Shown piece after piece: positions 42,909 through 54,909 of a DNA stretch of 64,000 bases. The translations under genes and the position numbers were made by a program. Within the stretch, counting starts at the first letter, position 1; every line of letters begins with the position of its first letter. The DNA is from Canna indica (Eukaryota > Streptophyta > Magnoliopsida > Zingiberales > Cannaceae). The stretch lies in the NCBI GenBank assembly GCA_034359265.1, contig CP136896.1, positions 14,787,501 through 14,851,500 on the forward strand, given 5' to 3'. The notes beneath the pieces are model-generated. The model was not told where the DNA came from. It saw only the letters and a list, made by a program, of their open reading frames with translations, and made no database searches.

Positions 42909-45900
42909 CTAACCAAGCCACTGTTCAGCACGTCGTTCGCCGCTACCTCCAACAGCATGTCGAATGCTAATCTTCTCCCGTGAATACTTCTCCTGAAGCC
43001 ACTCAAATGCATTCATGTCAAGTTTACCAGTCACGGACTTGCCTTGTTTTCTTCTGATATGCTGCTCCTTAATGGAAGCCCATAGCTTCTCAATTGCATC
43101 TCTTTGTCGAGCTGTGAACCTATCTATGTTGTCAAAAGCATGCTTAACCAATATATCAATAACAGTTTGAGCCCTGAAAACATACAAGGCAATACATCAC
43201 TTATAGGGGAAAGGAATGAAAACAGCATACAAGGTATCAATAAAATGTTAGCTTACCATGGCACTCTATAACGTCGAGCAGCTATCTCTAAACATAATAG
43301 CAAAACCTCTCTCTGAGCTTTGATGAATCTCTTGAATTCTTCTCCTTCAGCTTTTTGGTTTAAAGCTGTGACATCCTTTACTCTGGGTTTTTCATCTTTC
43401 TTAGAATTAATTGGAAGGAGAGCATCTAATCCAAAAGGATCAGAAATATTGTTCTTGGTTTCAGTCGGAGTAGCTGATGTAGTACCCGGTTCAGCAGTGT
43501 CTTTGATGACTACTTTGCTTTCAGCTAGTGCCAGTGCTGCAGCTTCTTCATTATCATCCTCTGTAGTAGCTGGGGGTAGGTTAGATATTGCTTCTTTGAT
43601 CTTTCCAGCTGCTTTTGAATACTAGAAAAAAGAGTTGTCAGTTATAAAGTAGGTGAAAACAATTACAAAGAGCATAAGATTTCTTTGACAACTACTCGTG
43701 TATACAATACCATCAACTTAGTTATTTTAATAAACATCTTTTAATGCTCATTATTTACACAAAACTGCAAAACTAAGGATACACATTTTGTCAAGGTTCC
43801 AGAGCAAATGGTTTGAGTTATTGTTAAAAGCTCTTATATAATCAGAGGAATAATTCATGACTTCAATCTCATACTAAGTGCAAAAATGCATACCACAAAA
43901 CTGTCATCAGTGTAGAGACTAGAGATCATATGAGAAATTATCTAAAATCTATAATGACATCAATCTCATATTAAGTGAGTACCACAAAACTGTCATCAAT
44001 ATAGAGATCATTTGAGGATCTAAAAAAAATAAGTTAGTTTAACATTTAATGACATCAATCTCGTATTAAGTGCAGATATGCGTACCACAAAACTGTCATC
44101 TGTATACAGATCATTTGCAATAACTGCCTTCAAAGTCCAAGTAGCCAGCTGATTTCTCTGCTGTTTTTCAAAAATCTGCAGTCCAATAAACAAACAATAG
44201 GTAAGAACTGCATGTTTTCACCTGTGTATTTGATTGAACCGGAGTGCATGTAAACTGAATACAGAACATTAGGTATAGTTACAAATACATATTCCAAAAA
44301 ACATAAGATTTCCAATGAAGTCTGTATTATCTGTCAATTACCATATTATGAAATTTAGTAGGCAAATCCTGGCAGATTACTGGATCCAAGTGGATAATAT
44401 ATGTATAACTCTACAAAACTAACCTCTGCAACGTCTTGAACTGCTGAAAATAAGGCATGATAATCATTTCTAAGAGAGGGCTCATTGCAAGCAGATGGTG
44501 AAGACATTGCAGCTTCTAGAACATTGAAGAACTGATTGCTAGTTCCCGACTTGACACTTCCAGATTGGATCAATTGCACAGCCAGTTTTGATGCCTTACT
44601 GAACTTTGCTGGATTCTTTATATGTGATGCTATCTTTTTCATAGCTTCTATAACTTGTGTTTCTGTAGCATCGACACTTGTTTTGAACCTCAGGCGCTTT
44701 TGGGGTGCTGCCAAAGTATATCAAGTTGGTTAATTTAAAAATTGCACGTATTCTAGTGCTATTAGTAGTCAGTGACAAAAGAACAAAATTACCATAACCA
44801 CAATCATCAAGCCTTGACCCAGTTACTTGGGTGGCTTTTAGTGATCCTTATTCATCAATCCAACCAAGTAAGGCAGCAAAAAGTGTCCCGTGAAACTAAC
44901 CAAAAGTGGGAATAGTTTTCAGAAAAAAAGGGTTAGAATTCAGAGATATTTAGTTATTTACGACAACAACAAAATGTTCAAAGAGTTAGTACATTACTCT
45001 GCATCTGCATGAAACTGACCAAAAATGGGAATAGTTTTTAGAACAAGAACAAGTTCAAATTCACAGACATTTAGTTTTTTACAAAACAACACAAAGTTCA
45101 AAGAGTTAGTACTTTAATTGGACCTGGATGTTATATGGCTAAACCTGATTGCAGAAGAAAGCTAGCAAGATATGCTAAGCTTATATCATTTTTTTATAGT
45201 ATTATTAAGCTCTGTGAGCTTAAAAAACAAGCAAGTCTCATTACAGATGCAAGCAGACCGAATAGAAGAAACAGGACAAGATTTATCTAGTCCCAAGCAT
45301 ATTTCTTCATATGATTGACTATTTGACTTTTGGTTTGTTAAACGGGACCTGCTTAGAGAATTCCAAATCTATCCTATAATATACTCCCTAAAACGATTAG
45401 ACAATAAATGTTTAGTTCCTAAAATCTAAGTATTTCAAAACTTTCAGTTGAAGCAGGCATCTGCTTTACAGAGACAATATGTCCATTTCATTTTCCAGTT
45501 TGAAAAAGCATCTAGACAAGCTCAAGTCATACAGTCATCAGTCATCACAAAGGTTGAAATAAGCCATATAACAGTCAAATAGCTTGAGAACAGCAGGAAC
45601 TAGTGGTAAATAGTTATCTGCACTATAAAACTTATATTTATTAATAATTTCAAGCAGAAAGTTAAAAATAATTGTCATCTCTGATATTTCACTACCGTTC
45701 AGCTCTATGTAATGTAAATTCGCTAGTCAAACCAAGATAATATGAACCAAATTATGCACAAATAATTTTTAAAAATATGGACTAAATACTTTTCGTCCCA
45801 TCTTTTATAATCACCAGTGTCTTAGCCCATTTCTCTCCCACATTTCCCATGCCTAGAGCCTTATTTTGTGGTTGACTGTGAAAAAGTTTTATTCTCACGG

Positions 45901-48370
45901 ATGTGATGGCAAAATGCACACAACAATTCCGAGATTATGCAATTAAGATGTGCCCACTATCATTAGTTTAATAAAGATTCTAAATGCATATTGATGATAC
46001 ACAGCTACTACATGATTCAGACAACAAAATATAAGAAACATAGGAGAAGACAGTGGGAAATTAAGGAGGACAGTTCCAAAGGAAAAAAGTCATGCCTAAC
46101 AAAGTCACAAAGTCTCTAGTATCTAGTATCTTAAGTTTCAATATTAATTTTCTGATGATAGCTCAGCTGCATTTCAGCATAGAAATCACCAACGAAACTT
46201 AACTCGTAATTGTACAAGTAGACTTGAAAGAAACAGTAGCAATAATGCGAAATAATCTCTTCCTTCGATGAAGTACTCACTTTGCCTTTTCGAATAAGTT
46301 CAAGGGATAGGAGAGCTAGGTTTGGCAAAGATTTGGCATATTATTGAGTAAATAAGCCTAAACCAGAATGATAGTTGAAATCTTACACCTTAACTAATCA
46401 TCAGCTACATAAGATAGCTTCTCACACTTATCTTCTAGAAGTTAGAAAGACTCCATGATGGGGATCAAAATTTGCCATGGAATTGAGATCTATTCAAAGA
46501 GAAAGATAGCAAATATCTGGAGTTTCTTCTTTTATCGTATATGGATGATCCAATTCGCAAGGACCATGATTGGGAATTGTTTAATCGTATTTTTCCAAGG
46601 AAGAAGCGAAACATAATCAACTTGAATTCAGGACAGCTATTCAAGATATTAGGAGAAGACTTGATTTGCCATCTCATGCCTACTTTTCGTGAAAAAAGAC
46701 CAATTGAAGGGGAGGGTACCGATCCCACTATGTACAACTCGAATGCCTATGTGGCATGTAGACTACTTTATGTGATTTTTTTATATTGTAATAAACCCAA
46801 TGTGGGTCAAAGACAAACTCATTTTATGTTTTAATTAAATGACGGGGTAGGTAAAATTGGGATGGATTTTCCTCCTTTCCCATGGATGTATTTTCCTCCC
46901 TTTCCATGGATGGGTCTTCCTCCTTCCCCATGGATGGATTTTCTTCCTTCCCTATGTGCTCGTGATGGGAGAGATTTTTCCTTCTTCCCAAAAAATTGAA
47001 ATGCCAAGATTTGGCACCAACAGTTCCACCTTGGCCTATATAAGTGTCCAATCTTGTCATTTTGGTAACATGACTCTCCTTGAATAAAAATTTTGAAAAA
47101 GTTCATCTTGGTGTGTTTCCAATTTTAAACAAGAGACATGAGGTCTCTTAGGGTGTGAGGCCCAAGTTTCCATCCTTCTATTCAGGATCTATCTTTCCCT
47201 TAATTCCTGAAGGTTTTATTCCCATCTTTCCTTGGATGAATTGATAATCTTGGTTAATGTTGAAGCATGCTCTAAGTGTTCTTGCAATAGCGGTTTCTCT
47301 CATTTAAGCATGTTTTATTTGGAGATCAAGTCTATATTATGATTATGCATGATTCCTAAGGTTATTTGTGCTTAATGTACAACTTTCGCTTCCTACCTTG
47401 CATCGCTCTAAGCAACAAACATTCTTGACAACAATGTAAGGGTAGTGACTCATCTAGGATTATAGGGTGTTTCTTTACATGTTTTTCAATCAACATCCTC
47501 GTTCTCCATGGATTTACATCAATGGACCTAGATTACTTACTAGATGGAAGCATATGGGAGATCATTACAAATTAAAACCATGATATGTGGATTATTTCTA
47601 ATGGATTTCATTGAACACAGCTAAGTTCGAACCTGTGTTTGTCTTTAGCATACTTCTGCAAACCAAAACAAGGCTGTTCTCAGTTTTTACGTTCGCTTCC
47701 ACTATGTATATTCAACTTTTCTATTCTTATTCCTGAAAGTATAAGAGTTTCTTTTCTTCCCCCATCTCCAAAATTATCTTCATTGTATTGTCAATCATCA
47801 ACAATGCCTATTCCATTTCCACTATGACTACTATCTCGAGGACCACTCTCCTATAAACACTGCTCAGACACACCTAGTAACTAAAAAAAAAACTAGAATT
47901 TAAACAACTAGTTGGTTGGAGCATGCTATTTAGGTCTACATGCTGGATCAGACTTCTCTTTTTATGCACAGCTGTAATAATGAAACATCCAAAACGGCTT
48001 CAAGAAATCAGGAGATCAAGAAATTTATAAAAACCTCATCCGAAAGAAACCCTACAACAAAAATCTAAGCGCGCCACTGAGAGAAATTACAAGAACAGAA
48101 CCAAAAAGACAAACTGACGGCACGAACAAAGAGAGAGGAAGGGGGCAAAAATGTAATCGGATAGATTGAGAATAAAAAACTCGCGGCACCTTCGTCGTGA
48201 GAAGACTCCGAGTGTTTGTCTCGCTTGAGGGCGCTCTTGAGAATGGGCGCCGGAGCCGGCGGAGGAGGCGAATCCCTGTCAGCAGAAGAGGCGGCAAGCT
48301 GCTCCGAGGGTGGCGGAGAAGGAGGAACCGCGGAGGGAGGAGGCAAGCCCTGGAATAAGTCGTCCGCCAT
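42909..48370 (-). CDS. Host gene, conserved-looking protein of unknown function, five exons
   Basis: Five exons join in frame with GT-AG introns: 48,370-48,190; 44,707-44,424; 44,175-44,086; 43,621-43,257; 43,173-42,909. They give about 394 residues ending in TGA/TAG-type stop after AEQWLG. The start [20 protein letters not shown] is proline-rich; [10 protein letters not shown] and PQKRLRFK form basic patches that could act in nuclear import. Residues about 75-185 ([49 protein letters not shown]) and 280-370 ([60 protein letters not shown]) look alpha-helical; a flexible acidic linker ([17 protein letters not shown]) lies between. No signal peptide or membrane segment. No stops or frameshifts, unlike everything around it, so it is probably functional. 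I do not recognise the family. Confidence 0.85.
46450..46725 (+). pseudogene. ycf2: Plastid ycf2 fragment in nuclear intron (NUPT)
   Basis: The frame [20 protein letters not shown] continues as [40 protein letters not shown] and [11 protein letters not shown]. This is the N-terminal third of the chloroplast Ycf2 protein (inner-envelope AAA-type protein-import motor component). Several changes (an early stop in place of the residue before DLF, Ser-Tyr for Tyr-Tyr, lost bases) show an old insertion. It is on the opposite strand to the host gene. Similarity stops at about 46,725. A route through the mitochondrial genome is also possible. Confidence 0.9.
46860..46957. repeat. Minisatellite, about four 23-24-bp units
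   Basis: Units of the form CCCATGGATGGATTTTCCTC and a few more bases are repeated with substitutions (CCATGGATGTATTTTCCTCC, CCATGGATGGGTCTTCCTCC, CCATGGATGGATTTTCTTCC). Reverse frames read as repeated MGKEENPS but there is no sign of expression. Confidence 0.85.
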
Positions 48371-48721
48371 AGTTTGGGGATCGAGGGAGGAGGTTTCTCC
48401 TTCGTTATTATTAGAGAGGGCAAGGAGGGGAAGGTGCTTCTGATCTTGTAGGAGAAGCTTCTGAGGGTGACGCCAGGTGAGGTCGAGGAAGAACTCCCTA
48501 GTATCTTTTTCTTCCCAATCTTTTAATTAAATGATAGAAATTTTGACTTGCCTTCGGTAAATTGGTAACGGGTAATATTTCAATTTCTTACATACTATAT
48601 ACAGTTATTTACTTAAAACAGAATTTGGTTTTAGAAATTATAAAAATCCGAACTTAGATTCTGAAAATTATAAGATCCAAAACTAAATTTTTTATCTCTC
48701 TGAAATTTCGGGTTCTGTGAT
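48371..48721. promoter_or_regulatory. 5' flank and likely promoter of host gene
   Basis: The first about 130 bp (GC-rich, 48,371-48,500) probably form the 5' untranslated leader of the minus-strand gene; beyond it sequence becomes AT-rich with TTTTAATTAAATGA near 48,520. Copia sequence begins at 48,722, so only some 350 bp of non-TE sequence remain upstream of the ATG. No element is proven. Confidence 0.45.
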
Positions 48722-48723
48722 AT

Positions 48724-49518
48724 TTGGGTATTGAACATACCTTTTCTTTCCTTAGGACCTCTCAACAAAATGGGATGGTTGAAAGGAAGAATAGAACTTT
48801 ACAAGAAATGGCTAGGACCATGCTATGCGAAAATAATTTGTCTAAGTATTTTTGGGCTGAAGCCATAAATACCTCTTGTTATGTTCTTAACCGAGTTTTA
48901 TTGAGATCAAAAATTAAGAAAACACCTTTCGAGCTTTGGAATAGTAAAATCCCAAATATGGGATATTTTCATATTTTTGGATGCAAATGTTTTATATTAA
49001 ATACTAAGGAGAATTTAGAAAAATTTGATTCTAAATTCGATGAAGGAATTTTCCTAGACTACTCCATTAATTCTAAAGTATATAGAGTTTACAATTATAG
49101 AACAATGATTGTTGAAGAATTCATGCATATCACGTTTAACGAAACTAACGATTCTTCTAGAAATGTGAAGATCGTGAATGTAGGTGAGGAACTTGAGGAT
49201 CTCACACTTCATGATAAAGAAGTGGAGGATGAAGATAATGAGGAGACCCAACATGAAGAACCTCCATCCTCAAACCTACCTCAAGTTGAAGATGATGAAG
49301 AAGAAGCTCTACCACCTCTCCCTAAAGGATATCGATTGGTAAGAGATCATCCAATGGACCAAGTCATTGGAGAGCCTTCAACGGGAGTGGTAACACGTTC
49401 TAAACTCAAGAATGTTTGTCAATATGTAGCTTTTGTATCTCAAGTAGAGCCTAAGAACATTAAGGAAACAATAGAAGATGAGTTTTGGGTACTAGCTATG
49501 CAGGAAGAACTCAACTAA
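48724..49518 (+). pseudogene. Copia integrase C-terminal part
   Basis: A 264-codon open stretch: catalytic Glu region FSFLRTSQQNGMVERKNRTL, then KYFWAEAINTSCYVLNRVLL, FHIFGCKCFILNTKENLEKF, an acidic linker (residues about 150-200, DEDNEETQHEEPPSSN) and the entry to RT (PKNIKETIEDEFWVLAMQEE). The first residue is not a real start; the gene is 5'-truncated. The usual Pro of SPRTPQQNG is Leu-Arg here (FLRTSQQNG). Stop TAA at 49,516. Confidence 0.87.
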
Positions 49519-50970
49519 TTTGATAGAAATGATGTATGAGACTTAGTGCCTAGACCTAGTTATCAAACTATAATTGGAACTAAATGAGTATTTAGAAATA
49601 AGCTAGATGAAGAATGATTAGTTATTAGAAACAAAGCTAGGTTAATGGCACAAGGGTACAATCAATAAGAATGAACAAACTATAATGAGACGTATGCTCC
49701 CGTAGCTAGATTAGAAGCAATTAGAATGCTTTTGGCATATACTAGCTTTAAGGGTTTTAAACTCTTTCAAATGGATGTAAAAAGTGCATTTTTAAATGGT
49801 TTCATTAATGAAGAAGTTTATGTTGAACAACCCCCGGATTTGAAAGTTTTGAGTTTTCAAACCATATTTTCAAATTTAAAAATGCATTATATGATTTAAA
49901 ACAAGCCCCTAGGTGTTATTAGTTCAATTTTCCTAATTGAATAAGGTTTTGATATTGGAAAAGCCGATATTTCACTTTTCATTAAGCATCATGAAAATGA
50001 CATGTTATTAGTTCAAATTTATGTTGATGACATAATTTTTGGTGCTACTAATGAAATGCTTTGTAAGTGGTTTGCTAAATGTATGCAAGATGAGTTTGAG
50101 ATGAGCATGATGGGAGAGCTCTCATTCATGCTTGGTCTCCAAATCAAGCAAACCAACAAAGGAATCTTCATCAATCAAGCCAAATACACAAAGGAGCTCA
50201 TCAAAAGATTCGGGATGAATGAAGTCAAGATAGCTTCTACATCTATGAGCGCATCCATCAAGCTTGACAAAGATGAAGAGGGCATTAAAGTAGACGAAAA
50301 ACGATATCGATGTATGATTGATAATCTTCTTTATTTAACCGCAAGTAGACCCGATATCATGTTTAGTGTGTATGTATGTGTTAGGTTTCAATCTTGCCCT
50401 AAGATGTCTCATTTAAGTGTGGTAAAACCCATATTGAGATATTTAAAGGGCACGGTTGACTTAGGATTATGGTATCCATGTTATACATCATTTGATTTAA
50501 TCAATTTTTCGGACACTGATTTTGCCGGATGTAAGGTAGATAGAAAAAGCACTAGTGGGTGTTGTCAATTCTTAGGAGCGAATCTTGTTTCTTGGTTCTC
50601 AAAGAAACAAAACTCAGTCACGCTTTCAACTACCGAAGCGGAATACATCGCTGCGGCTAGTTGTTGTGTGCAAGTCCTTTGGATGAAACAAACCCTTTTA
50701 GACTATGGACTTAGGTATTCTTGCATACCTATTCATTGTGATAATACTAGTGCAATAAATTTAACCAAGAATCCCATTTTACACTCTAGAACTAAGCATA
50801 TAGACTTAAAACATCATTTTCTTAATTAGAGATAATGTGACTAAGAGAAATATATCGGTAGAATTTGTATCCACCGATAAACAACTTGCCGATATATTCA
50901 CAAAACCCCTGGTTGAAGAAAGTTTTACAAATTTAAGGATGCAATTAGGAATTTGTGCTTTTCCTAGTAA
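49519..50970 (+). pseudogene. Copia RT and RNase H (family B)
   Basis: The RT beginning is broken by stops (49,538-49,680), then QMDVKSAFLNGFINEEVYVE is readable (49,770). Bases encoding part of YGLKQAPRAWYERL are lost near 49,900. The open 275-codon stretch 50,002-50,829 has the catalytic box YVDDIIFG intact, then ASRPDIMFSVYVCVRFQSCP. It also carries the complete RNase H core: DTDFAGCKVDRKSTSGCCQF, STTEAEYIAAASCC and HCDNTSAINLTKN. The end ADIFTKPL and LRMQLGICAFPS is out of frame after a short insertion at about 50,827. Confidence 0.88.
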
Positions 50971-51482
50971 TTAAAATGTATTTTCTTCAAAATGTATATG
51001 TTTTTCAAAATTTGCATTCTAAAAAGTATCATCACACTTATGTATTGCTCTGTAGTGGGACTTTGCGACCTATCGGTGTTTGCCTTCTATAGGCTTACAT
51101 TAATGGGAAGGACTATAGTGGTAGATGATACTTGGTTTTTTGTGGCTTTCTTAGTTTTTATGATGACACTCAAAAATTGTACCTTAATTCTTACCCTTTT
51201 TGATTGATGTCAAAAGAGGGAGAAAAAGTAAGGTCACACTTGGTTTTCACGATGCATATAGTTAGGGTGAGTTTTATAGTTACGGGGGAGTTTAAAAAAT
51301 GATATGCACATTGATAGGGGGAGCATAGGTTGAGTAATAAGTCGTTGAATACATATGCTAAGTTACATAGTTGAATGCATATGCGAAGTTACATATCTTG
51401 CATGCCATAACTCATGAATGCCCTAACTCAAACTCACAAACACTTATGCTTTCTAAAAATTTCATGTTATGTTTGTCATCAT
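50971..51482 (+). other. Copia 3' untranslated region
   Basis: Corresponds to 28,931-29,355 of the other family B copy. It contains purine runs such as GATAGGGGGAGC (51,273) and a short tandem CATATGCnAAGTTACATA (51,350-51,390). No gene. Confidence 0.65.
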
Positions 51483-51497
51483 AAAAAATGGGGAGAT
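51483..51497 (+). promoter_or_regulatory. Polypurine tract
   Basis: AAAAAATGGGGAGAT directly precedes the LTR start TGTTGGC at 51,498. Confidence 0.82.
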
Positions 51498-54035
51498 TGT
51501 TGGCTTAATGGTCTCTCTTAAGCCTCGATCTTTATTTTGATGATAACAAACATGTATTTAATCCAAGTGTGAAGTTTTGAGTTCGGGTTGAGGTTGCGAT
51601 AAGCATGCCAAGTCCGTTCAAACGAGACGAAAGAAAAGATTGTCAAAGGAATGGAAGAAAAAAATGTTGAAGAAAGACTCGAGCTTAGATCAAGTAGAAT
51701 TCATGTAATATACCCCTAGGATAAGTTTTATTGGCGAAATGGCGACATTAGAGGGGGGGTGAATAGTGTGTTTACTAAATTGATTAGCGTAAATCCCAAT
51801 TTTAAACGTTTCTTTAATTCGATTAGGCAAGATGAAATTATGCGATTGAATGCGGAAGCGATTAATAATCAAGCAAATAAAACAAGCAATTAAAAGCAAT
51901 GCAAACACATAATTTATAGTGGTTCGGCCCCAATGCCTACTCCACTACCTAAGCACTCCGCTTAGGATTTACAAACTAGTTTTACTAGATTAATTTATGT
52001 TTCCCTTACACAGAGGACTTTGCACCGAAAAGTCTCACTCTCGACCTAAGGTACTTCCACACCCAGAAGTCTCCGCCTTCTTGTCGAGAGCATTTTTCCC
52101 ACCTCAACCCTAAGGGACAACTAAACTAATCCTAGTAAACACTCAGTTTACATAAGTGGCTTTACTCCTTTTCACCCAGGATACCACTTCACACAGAAGA
52201 CCAAACACCCGGTCTTCTACAGACGCACAAATTAAACACAGTTTAAAAAACAACAAAAGTTACAATGAAAAGAGCTAAGGATAAAACCAATAATGAATGC
52301 TCTTTTCAAGTCTTGTAACCTCCAACTTGTCAAAAGAAATGCTTTGAGTAGAAGCCGAGTTGAGGAGCAGAGTGTGCGCAAGAAGTTGTCACCTGAAGAA
52401 TTGAACGCAAGCACCTTATCTTTTGGAAGGTTTTGATCTCTCTTATGGATGCTCAATTATTAACTGTAGGAAAACAGAGAAGAAGTTATAACAGGTATAT
52501 TTATACCCTACGGAAGAAATGACTGTTCAACGGATAAAAAACTATTCGTTACAGACCGTCGATCGAAGCGCCGATTGAAGCATCGGTCGATCGATCATTC
52601 GACTGCTGCTCATCTCCCTGTGGGCGATCGACCGATGGGTCAACCGCTTGACGCAAGAATCGTGATCCGTGATCTTCGATCGACCGCCAGCTTTGGCCTG
52701 ATTCTGCCACCATTCAGTTGACCGAAATTGGTCTGGACTGGGCAGACTAGGTCTTAGCTTGGGTTTTCTGCTTCCGTTTTCACCACTGCATCTACTTATA
52801 TAACATTTATTAATTTTAAGTTAAATAACTTTATAACATGATAACTTTATAATATGATAACTTTAAAACATAAATGTTATATAAGGATTATACCCCATTT
52901 GAGTTCAATAAAAATATCTAAAAGATCAAAATCCCTAAGGATCAAAATCTAGTTCTTAGGATCTAGTGTAAAACGGAATTTTTCTAATTTTTCGGGTCAA
53001 TTATGGGTATGCTAGAGGCTTCCAAAAATTCATTAAAAATATCTCGTTATCTAGTTTTGACCCAAGGAATAATTACCGCCATTTTTTATCTCAAGAAACT
53101 ATCTAAGTCATATAGCTCTCCAAGGAGCTCCCTAGTCTTAGTGAATTTCAGGGCGGTCTTAGAATTTCATGATCTGGGGTTCGGGATAGGATTTTGGGTT
53201 CTTATGCATTATGATGAGGAATTACAACATATCTATACACCCTAAACCTAAACTCCCTTTCTTGAAGATTCTCAAGCGCCGACGAGCATCCTTGTCGATT
53301 TATCTGATTTCTCCGATCGCGGACGTCGCGCGCTAACCGATATGGAACCTGAAGGATATTCTCAATGAAATCATTAGTTCCATGTTTGTTATCATCAAAA
53401 CCATCAAAACCAATATTAAGGCTAAGGTTGAAGACCTAAAGCCAAAATTGTAAAGTTATCCAAGTTGAAATTTGATAACTAAACCCATAAAAAAGGCATG
53501 TAAAAATCCAAGAAGAAGTCAGCCTCAGCCTGAGTTCGGTCGACCTAACAAGGCAGTAGTCTGCCAAGCAGCCTATTCGATCGACCGAATGGTCGACCGA
53601 ATGACGGTAAAAACTAGCGGTAGCCATTCGGTCGACCGAAGTTGGCGAAGCAATCTGCGTAAGGCTGCGTCGGTCGATTGAAGTTTTTGAGCCTTCATTA
53701 AGAGTGAATTCGTGCGCGCCCTCTGCTTCCGTCGACAACTCATTTCGAGCGCTGCTTCCCTACTTCCTTCAAAGGGAAACACAGATCTTATAAAGTAGTG
53801 GTTAGAAATCCTTGGTGAGGAGCCAAGGTAGTGGAGTAGGCAGTTGGCCGACCACTATAATTACTCTTGTTTGCATTGCTTATTTGCTTGTCTATTATTG
53901 CTATTTATATTTGATCACATTTACCATTAAAAGACAATTGCATTAAGTGTAGCTAAAATTGAGTAAGAAGAAAATATAGAATAAGGTGACAGACACTATT
54001 CAACCCCCCCTTCTAGTGTCGGATTTCACACAACA
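51498..54035 (+). repeat. 3' LTR, copia family B, interrupted
   Basis: Begins TGTTGGCTTAATGG; the two parts 51,498-51,727 and 53,446-54,035 align to consecutive parts of the LTR at 29,370-30,507, with the second part shortened by deletion of the TATA region. Ends CACAACA at 54,035, after the C-run and TCTAGTGTCGG. Confidence 0.83.
51728..53445 (-). mobile_element. Inverted family A solo LTR inside family B LTR
   Basis: On the minus strand it starts near TTGGCTTTAGGTC at 53,445 and ends GTCGCCATTTCGCC at about 51,730. Minus TATA box at 52,498-52,505, palindromic motifs at 52,555-52,735. Both termini have decayed, so no target-site duplication can be called. It contains extra AT-rich sequence (52,790-53,000) with TTATAACATGATAACTTTA repeats. 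Confidence 0.8.
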
Positions 54036-54053
54036 CTGGGCGCCCTTTCTATT

Positions 54054-54789
54054 TTGATGCTTGCATGGTCCTTTATGGATTCTTCGGATGAGATTACGAT
54101 TCGGCAGGAGATCAAATCTCGAGCGCTGCAGGAGCTGCTATTGATGTCTCTGCAGCACATGTGGATAGAGATTAAGTCGGAGGGCCCCGTTCTCGTATCC
54201 TTATTGTGGGCCATGACTTTTTATCGAATCTATACCTCGGCGGGCCGCTTTCTGCAAATGGATTCGGAGCCATCAGCTGTTCAGACCCGCTTGATGTTCG
54301 ATCCATTGGCTCGGAGCAGCAGGCACCCGATCCATGAGGATGACATGGTGTCCTTTGACCCGGTCAGCGGCCCGCCGAGGTATAGATCAGGCGGCGGCTT
54401 GTGCCCACTCAACCATTGCTTTGACGTTGGCTGGGCCTCTTCCTCCGCCTCGGTTGGGTTGGGCCTCGCAGGCCAGCGTCGACCATCTGACTGGGCCTCC
54501 TTCATTGGGACCTCATGCTTTGTCTGTTGGGCCAATTTTGGGCCGCGTAAAAAGAGGGAGGAAATTCAAGCTTCAGGATGCCCGATTAACAACCCTTGTT
54601 CGTAGGAGCTCCCGTATCGCTTACAAAAACATCAAGTCTTCCCAGGAGAGTGCTCCGAAGAGGAAAGCAGCGAGAAACGAAGGTCTCATAATCTCACAAG
54701 TTGCCCCTGACATGGCAGCCAGCAATTCTACCGACATGGGTTCCACCATTTTGAAAACAAGGTTAGCACTGCAGACGGCACTCCTTTAA
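54054..54789 (+). pseudogene. LINE ORF1, C-terminal part
   Basis: Frames 54,054-54,605 and 54,334-54,789 overlap, implying a frameshift. The sequence is Ser/Pro/Gly-rich (GPPRYRSGGGLCPLNHCFDV) and ends in a Lys/Arg-rich segment (RRSSRIAYKNIKSSQESAPK). No zinc knuckle is present because the N-terminal part is lost. ORF1 is assigned from position just before ORF2 and from composition only. Confidence 0.6.
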
Positions 54790-54909
54790 GATATAGAAGC
54801 TCTGGGTTTTGATAGCAAGGGTAATGAGGAGAGAGTCATTAGGGATCTAGGTACTGTGGCCGCTTGACCGGTGGGGCTCCCCTTCTTTGTAGTGTGTTCT
54901 TTTGTTTGC

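Larger units (their letters stand above)
44708..48189 (-). other. Intron 1 of host gene (3.5 kb)
   Basis: Donor GAAG|GTGCCG and acceptor TTTGGCAG|CACC. It is much longer than the other introns (248, 464 and 83 bp), and is AT-rich. It holds a ycf2 fragment (about 46,450-46,725) and a minisatellite (46,860-46,957). The remainder has no recognisable gene. Confidence 0.75.
48722..54035 (+). mobile_element. 5'-truncated copia family B element
   Basis: Starts inside integrase (GIEHTFSFLRTSQQNGMVER) and runs through RT, RNase H, polypurine tract and 3' LTR to CACAACA at 54,035. The LTR is split by an inverted family A LTR (about 51,728-53,445). The 5' LTR, gag, protease and integrase N terminus are missing. 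Its coding part is more intact than that of the family B copy at 22,317. Confidence 0.88.

Noticed and set aside
46541..46834. Open frame as a separate functional gene
   Set aside because: It is an organelle-derived ycf2 fragment with an artificial tail after about 46,725 and no promoter evidence.
46824..47106. Minus-strand frames with repeated MGKEENPS as a repeat protein
   Set aside because: They simply translate the minisatellite inside an intron.
48052..48443. Other frames overlapping exon 1 of the host gene
   Set aside because: They are GC-rich shadows of the proline-rich exon; only the MADDLFQG frame joins later exons.
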